Positions 62,471 to 64,000 of a DNA stretch of 64,000 nucleotides are shown piece after piece (the first letter of the stretch is position 1; every line of letters starts with the position of its first letter). The notes beneath the pieces were generated by a model. The model was not told the origin of the DNA. It was given only the letters and a program-made list of their open reading frames with translations, and made no database searches. The position numbers and the translations under genes were made by a program. This DNA comes from Brotaphodocola sp003480315 (lineage in GTDB: Bacteria; Bacillota; Clostridia; Lachnospirales; Lachnospiraceae), in assembly GCF_964246085.1 (NCBI RefSeq), contig NZ_CAXTPD010000003.1; one strand, 5' to 3'.

Positions 62471-63398
62471 GCTGCCGCTGCTGCCGTTTCAGTTCCACCA
62501 GTATATCCGGCGGGATACGGTCAACCAGCCGCTGTAAATCGTCCAGTTCGCTTTTCAGCTTTGCCCGTTCCATCGTATCTTTCATCTTGCCTTTTTCGCT
62601 GGCTTTGGCTCTGGCTTCCAACTGTTCATTTTCTGCTAAAAGGTCGTTTATTGTGACCTTGTATTTTTTGAGCTGACCGGAGAAATTCTCCATCTGCGGA
62701 AACCACTTTTTCAGCAGGGAGAGGGCTTCCTCTTTCTTCTTTCCGGCATTGAATGGGGTAATACCGTCCAGCGTAGCTTCAATGGCTCTTGCCTGTTTGG
62801 AGAGATTGACCGCCTGCTTGAACAGACGGGTGGGGATATGCTTCCTGCCTGTCTTGCTGGCACTTTCCCCACGCTCCAAGTCGGGATATTTCTCCACCAT
62901 ATAAGCGTGAAAATCGTCCTGCCATTTTGTGAGGTTGGCTCTGTTCCCTATAATCTCCTTTGCACACAGGCGGTTGTCTTCTGTCAGCGGAACAAAGACC
63001 AAATGCAGGTGGGGCGTTTTCTCGTCCATGTGTACCACCGCCGACACGATATTTTCTTTCCCTACCCGCCCGATTAAGAAATCAGCCGCCCTCTGGAAAA
63101 ATTCCTGTATCTCCTTTGGGGACTTCTTCTCGAAAAACTCCGGGCTGGCGGTAATCAGCGTATCCACAAACCGGGTGCTATCCCTGCGGGTGCGGCAGCC
63201 AGCCTGTTCAATGCGGCTTTGAATGAAGTGGTAATAGCGTCCCTCCGGCTTGACGATGTAGAAATTGTACTTGCTCCGGCTGGTGTCAATGTCGGGATTG
63301 CTGGCGTACTGTTCCTTTTGCCGTTCGTGATGGGCTTCCAGCGGTCTTGCCGGATTGCCCTTGTGTTTTTCAAATCGCAAAATTGCGTGTTGTGCCAT
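62454..63398 (-). CDS. MobV-family relaxase (Mob/Pre)
   Basis: The 314-residue protein has the MobV signatures: RFEKHKGNPARPLEAHHERQKEQYASNPDI at the N-terminus and the metal-binding HMDEKTPHLHLVFVPL. The C-terminus is helical. MobV relaxases nick oriT of small mobilizable elements such as Tn4555-like units. No typical MobV oriT was seen between 63399 and 63583. Confidence 0.9.
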   Translation of the reverse strand: MAQHAILRFEKHKGNPARPLEAHHERQKEQYASNPDIDTSRSKYNFYIVKPEGRYYHFIQSRIEQAGCRTRRDSTRFVDTLITASPEFFEKKSPKEIQEFFQRAADFLIGRVGKENIVSAVVHMDEKTPHLHLVFVPLTEDNRLCAKEIIGNRANLTKWQDDFHAYMVEKYPDLERGESASKTGRKHIPTRLFKQAVNLSKQARAIEATLDGITPFNAGKKKEEALSLLKKWFPQMENFSGQLKKYKVTINDLLAENEQLEARAKASEKGKMKDTMERAKLKSELDDLQRLVDRIPPDILVELKRQQRQHGKER

Positions 63399-63562
63399 GA
63401 AACTCCTTTCCCCATTCCGTTCCTTTCCGGGACTTTTCCACAGGAAAATCCCACAGAAAATATCTCAGATAGGAAGGGAATGGATAAGATATAAATAAAA
63501 TCGTTTTTATCTCTGTATTTCTATATACCGTCTGGTTTTCGTACTTCAAGAGGATTGATTAT

Positions 63563-63579
63563 CGTACTCATCGAGTACG
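63563..63579. repeat. Short perfect hairpin between repA and mobV
   Basis: CGTACTC and GAGTACG around three bases, 5 bases past the repA stop; a weak terminator or regulatory hairpin. Confidence 0.4.
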
Positions 63580-63583
63580 GTTT

Positions 63584-63979
63584 TCAGCCCTCCGGCGTAC
63601 CAGAATGGGATTTCTTGAAGTCGGTGTTTGGAACCGCTTCGTAGGATTTTGGGTAAATGCGGTTGGGTTTTCCACAGCCCTGCTTCTGGATTTCCACCAG
63701 TCCGGCATATTGCAGTTCCCGCAGGGTGTTGACCGCCTTCTGCCGCCCGCAGTGGAGCAACTCCACTACCTCGTTGATGGGATAATAAAGGTAAATCCGC
63801 CCATATTCATCTGCCCAGCCGTTTTTCCGGGACAGGTCTGTCCGGCGCAGGATAAAGGCATACAGTACCTTTGCTTCGTTGGACAGGGGTGTGAATGTGG
63901 GGGCTTCAAAAAGGAAATTCGGAAGCCGGGTAAAGCTGACCGCCTTTTCCGGCTGATGGATATAAATGGTGTTTGTCAT
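63584..63979 (-). CDS. RepA_N-type replication initiator, short form
   Basis: The 131-residue protein has the RepA N-terminal domain (YIHQPEKAVSFTRLPNFLFEAPTFTPLSNEAKVLYAFILRRTDLSRKNGWADEYGRIYLYYPINEVVELLHCGRQKAVNTLRELQYAGLVEI), a winged helix. Full RepA_N proteins are about twice as long; here the frame ends soon after the domain. It may be a natural short variant or a truncated copy. Confidence 0.75.
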   Translation of the reverse strand: MTNTIYIHQPEKAVSFTRLPNFLFEAPTFTPLSNEAKVLYAFILRRTDLSRKNGWADEYGRIYLYYPINEVVELLHCGRQKAVNTLRELQYAGLVEIQKQGCGKPNRIYPKSYEAVPNTDFKKSHSGTPEG

Positions 63980-64000
63980 ATCGTGTTTTGTGGACGGTTA

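Larger units (their letters stand above)
4300..64000. mobile_element. Tn1549/CTn-like integrative conjugative element, right end outside the window
   Basis: The element starts beside the metG fragment with an integrase pointing outwards. It continues with small DNA-binding genes, MobC and a MOBP-type relaxase. After a resistance island it carries a minus-strand operon whose proteins match the CD1107-CD1112 type transfer proteins of C. difficile conjugative transposons: DUF4366, DUF4315, hydrolase, VirB4, PrgI, VirB6 and Maff2. The coupling protein and the rest of the transfer region are not seen and should lie beyond 64000. The backbone is interrupted by younger insertions at about 9905-25057, 40479-49338 and from about 59200 onward. 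Confidence 0.85.
59200..64000. mobile_element. Nested serine-recombinase elements inserted in maff2, right end outside the window
   Basis: An outer element ends at about 59200-59283 with a recombinase whose 5' part is missing. An inner element begins at about 60600 and carries a complete recombinase, a small gene, MobV and a RepA-type gene. Both are GC-richer than the ICE. The missing 5' parts of the outer recombinase and of maff2 should be found to the right of 64000. Confidence 0.7.

Overview
This window is a stack of mobile elements from a low- to mid-GC anaerobic Firmicute, most likely a gut Clostridium/Lachnospiraceae-type organism. The evidence is Tn916-type tyrosine integrases, a conjugation operon of the kind found in Clostridioides difficile CTn and Tn1549-like elements, several large serine recombinases, and strong AGGAGG-type ribosome binding sites with sigma-A promoters. 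No rRNA, tRNA or CRISPR array is visible. The only likely core-chromosome sequence is a 3' piece of metG (about 3763-4260), which has an integrase-bearing element end on each side.

Layout. 1-3760: the right end of one element, with a partial RecD-like helicase, a YqaJ recombinase, a possible leader RNA, xis and int. 3763 to about 4260: metG 3' fragment. About 4300-64000 (open on the right): a second, Tn1549/CTn-like ICE. Its left end carries int, small DNA-binding proteins, a likely oriT, mobC and a relaxase (4434-9300). Its right part is a long minus-strand operon: 39377 to 25119 (methylase/helicase, DUF1016 nuclease, ArdC/IrrE-like protein) and 59200 to 49339 (Maff2 remnant, VirB6, PrgI, VirB4, peptidoglycan hydrolase, DUF4315, DUF4366, topoisomerase III).

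The ICE carries a beta-lactam island (about 9905-25057). It holds a BlaI/BlaR1-type repressor and sensor pair and, convergent with them, an operon headed by a MecA-like class B PBP and followed by three related secreted proteins and several small membrane proteins. A second, AT-rich segment (14988-19520) with a class A beta-lactamase, a frameshifted DUF4097-like gene and a class D beta-lactamase has split one of those secreted-protein genes. A shared dyad, ATTAC-N4-GTAAT, lies in or next to the promoters of the repressor, the PBP operon, the class A beta-lactamase region and a vestigial divergent gene, so the set looks like one regulon.

Later insertions sit inside the ICE. An 8.9 kb GC-rich TnpX-type mobilizable transposon (40479-49338) splits the topoisomerase III gene at a GA dinucleotide. 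At 59.2-64.0 kb a serine-recombinase element has truncated maff2, and a further recombinase/MobV/RepA element has cut off the 5' part of that recombinase. Three relaxases of different families are therefore present. Two coding-level oddities stand out: a TnpV gene written in a second frame inside the giant helicase gene, and a short palindromic repeat inserted in frame in linkers of three ICE proteins.
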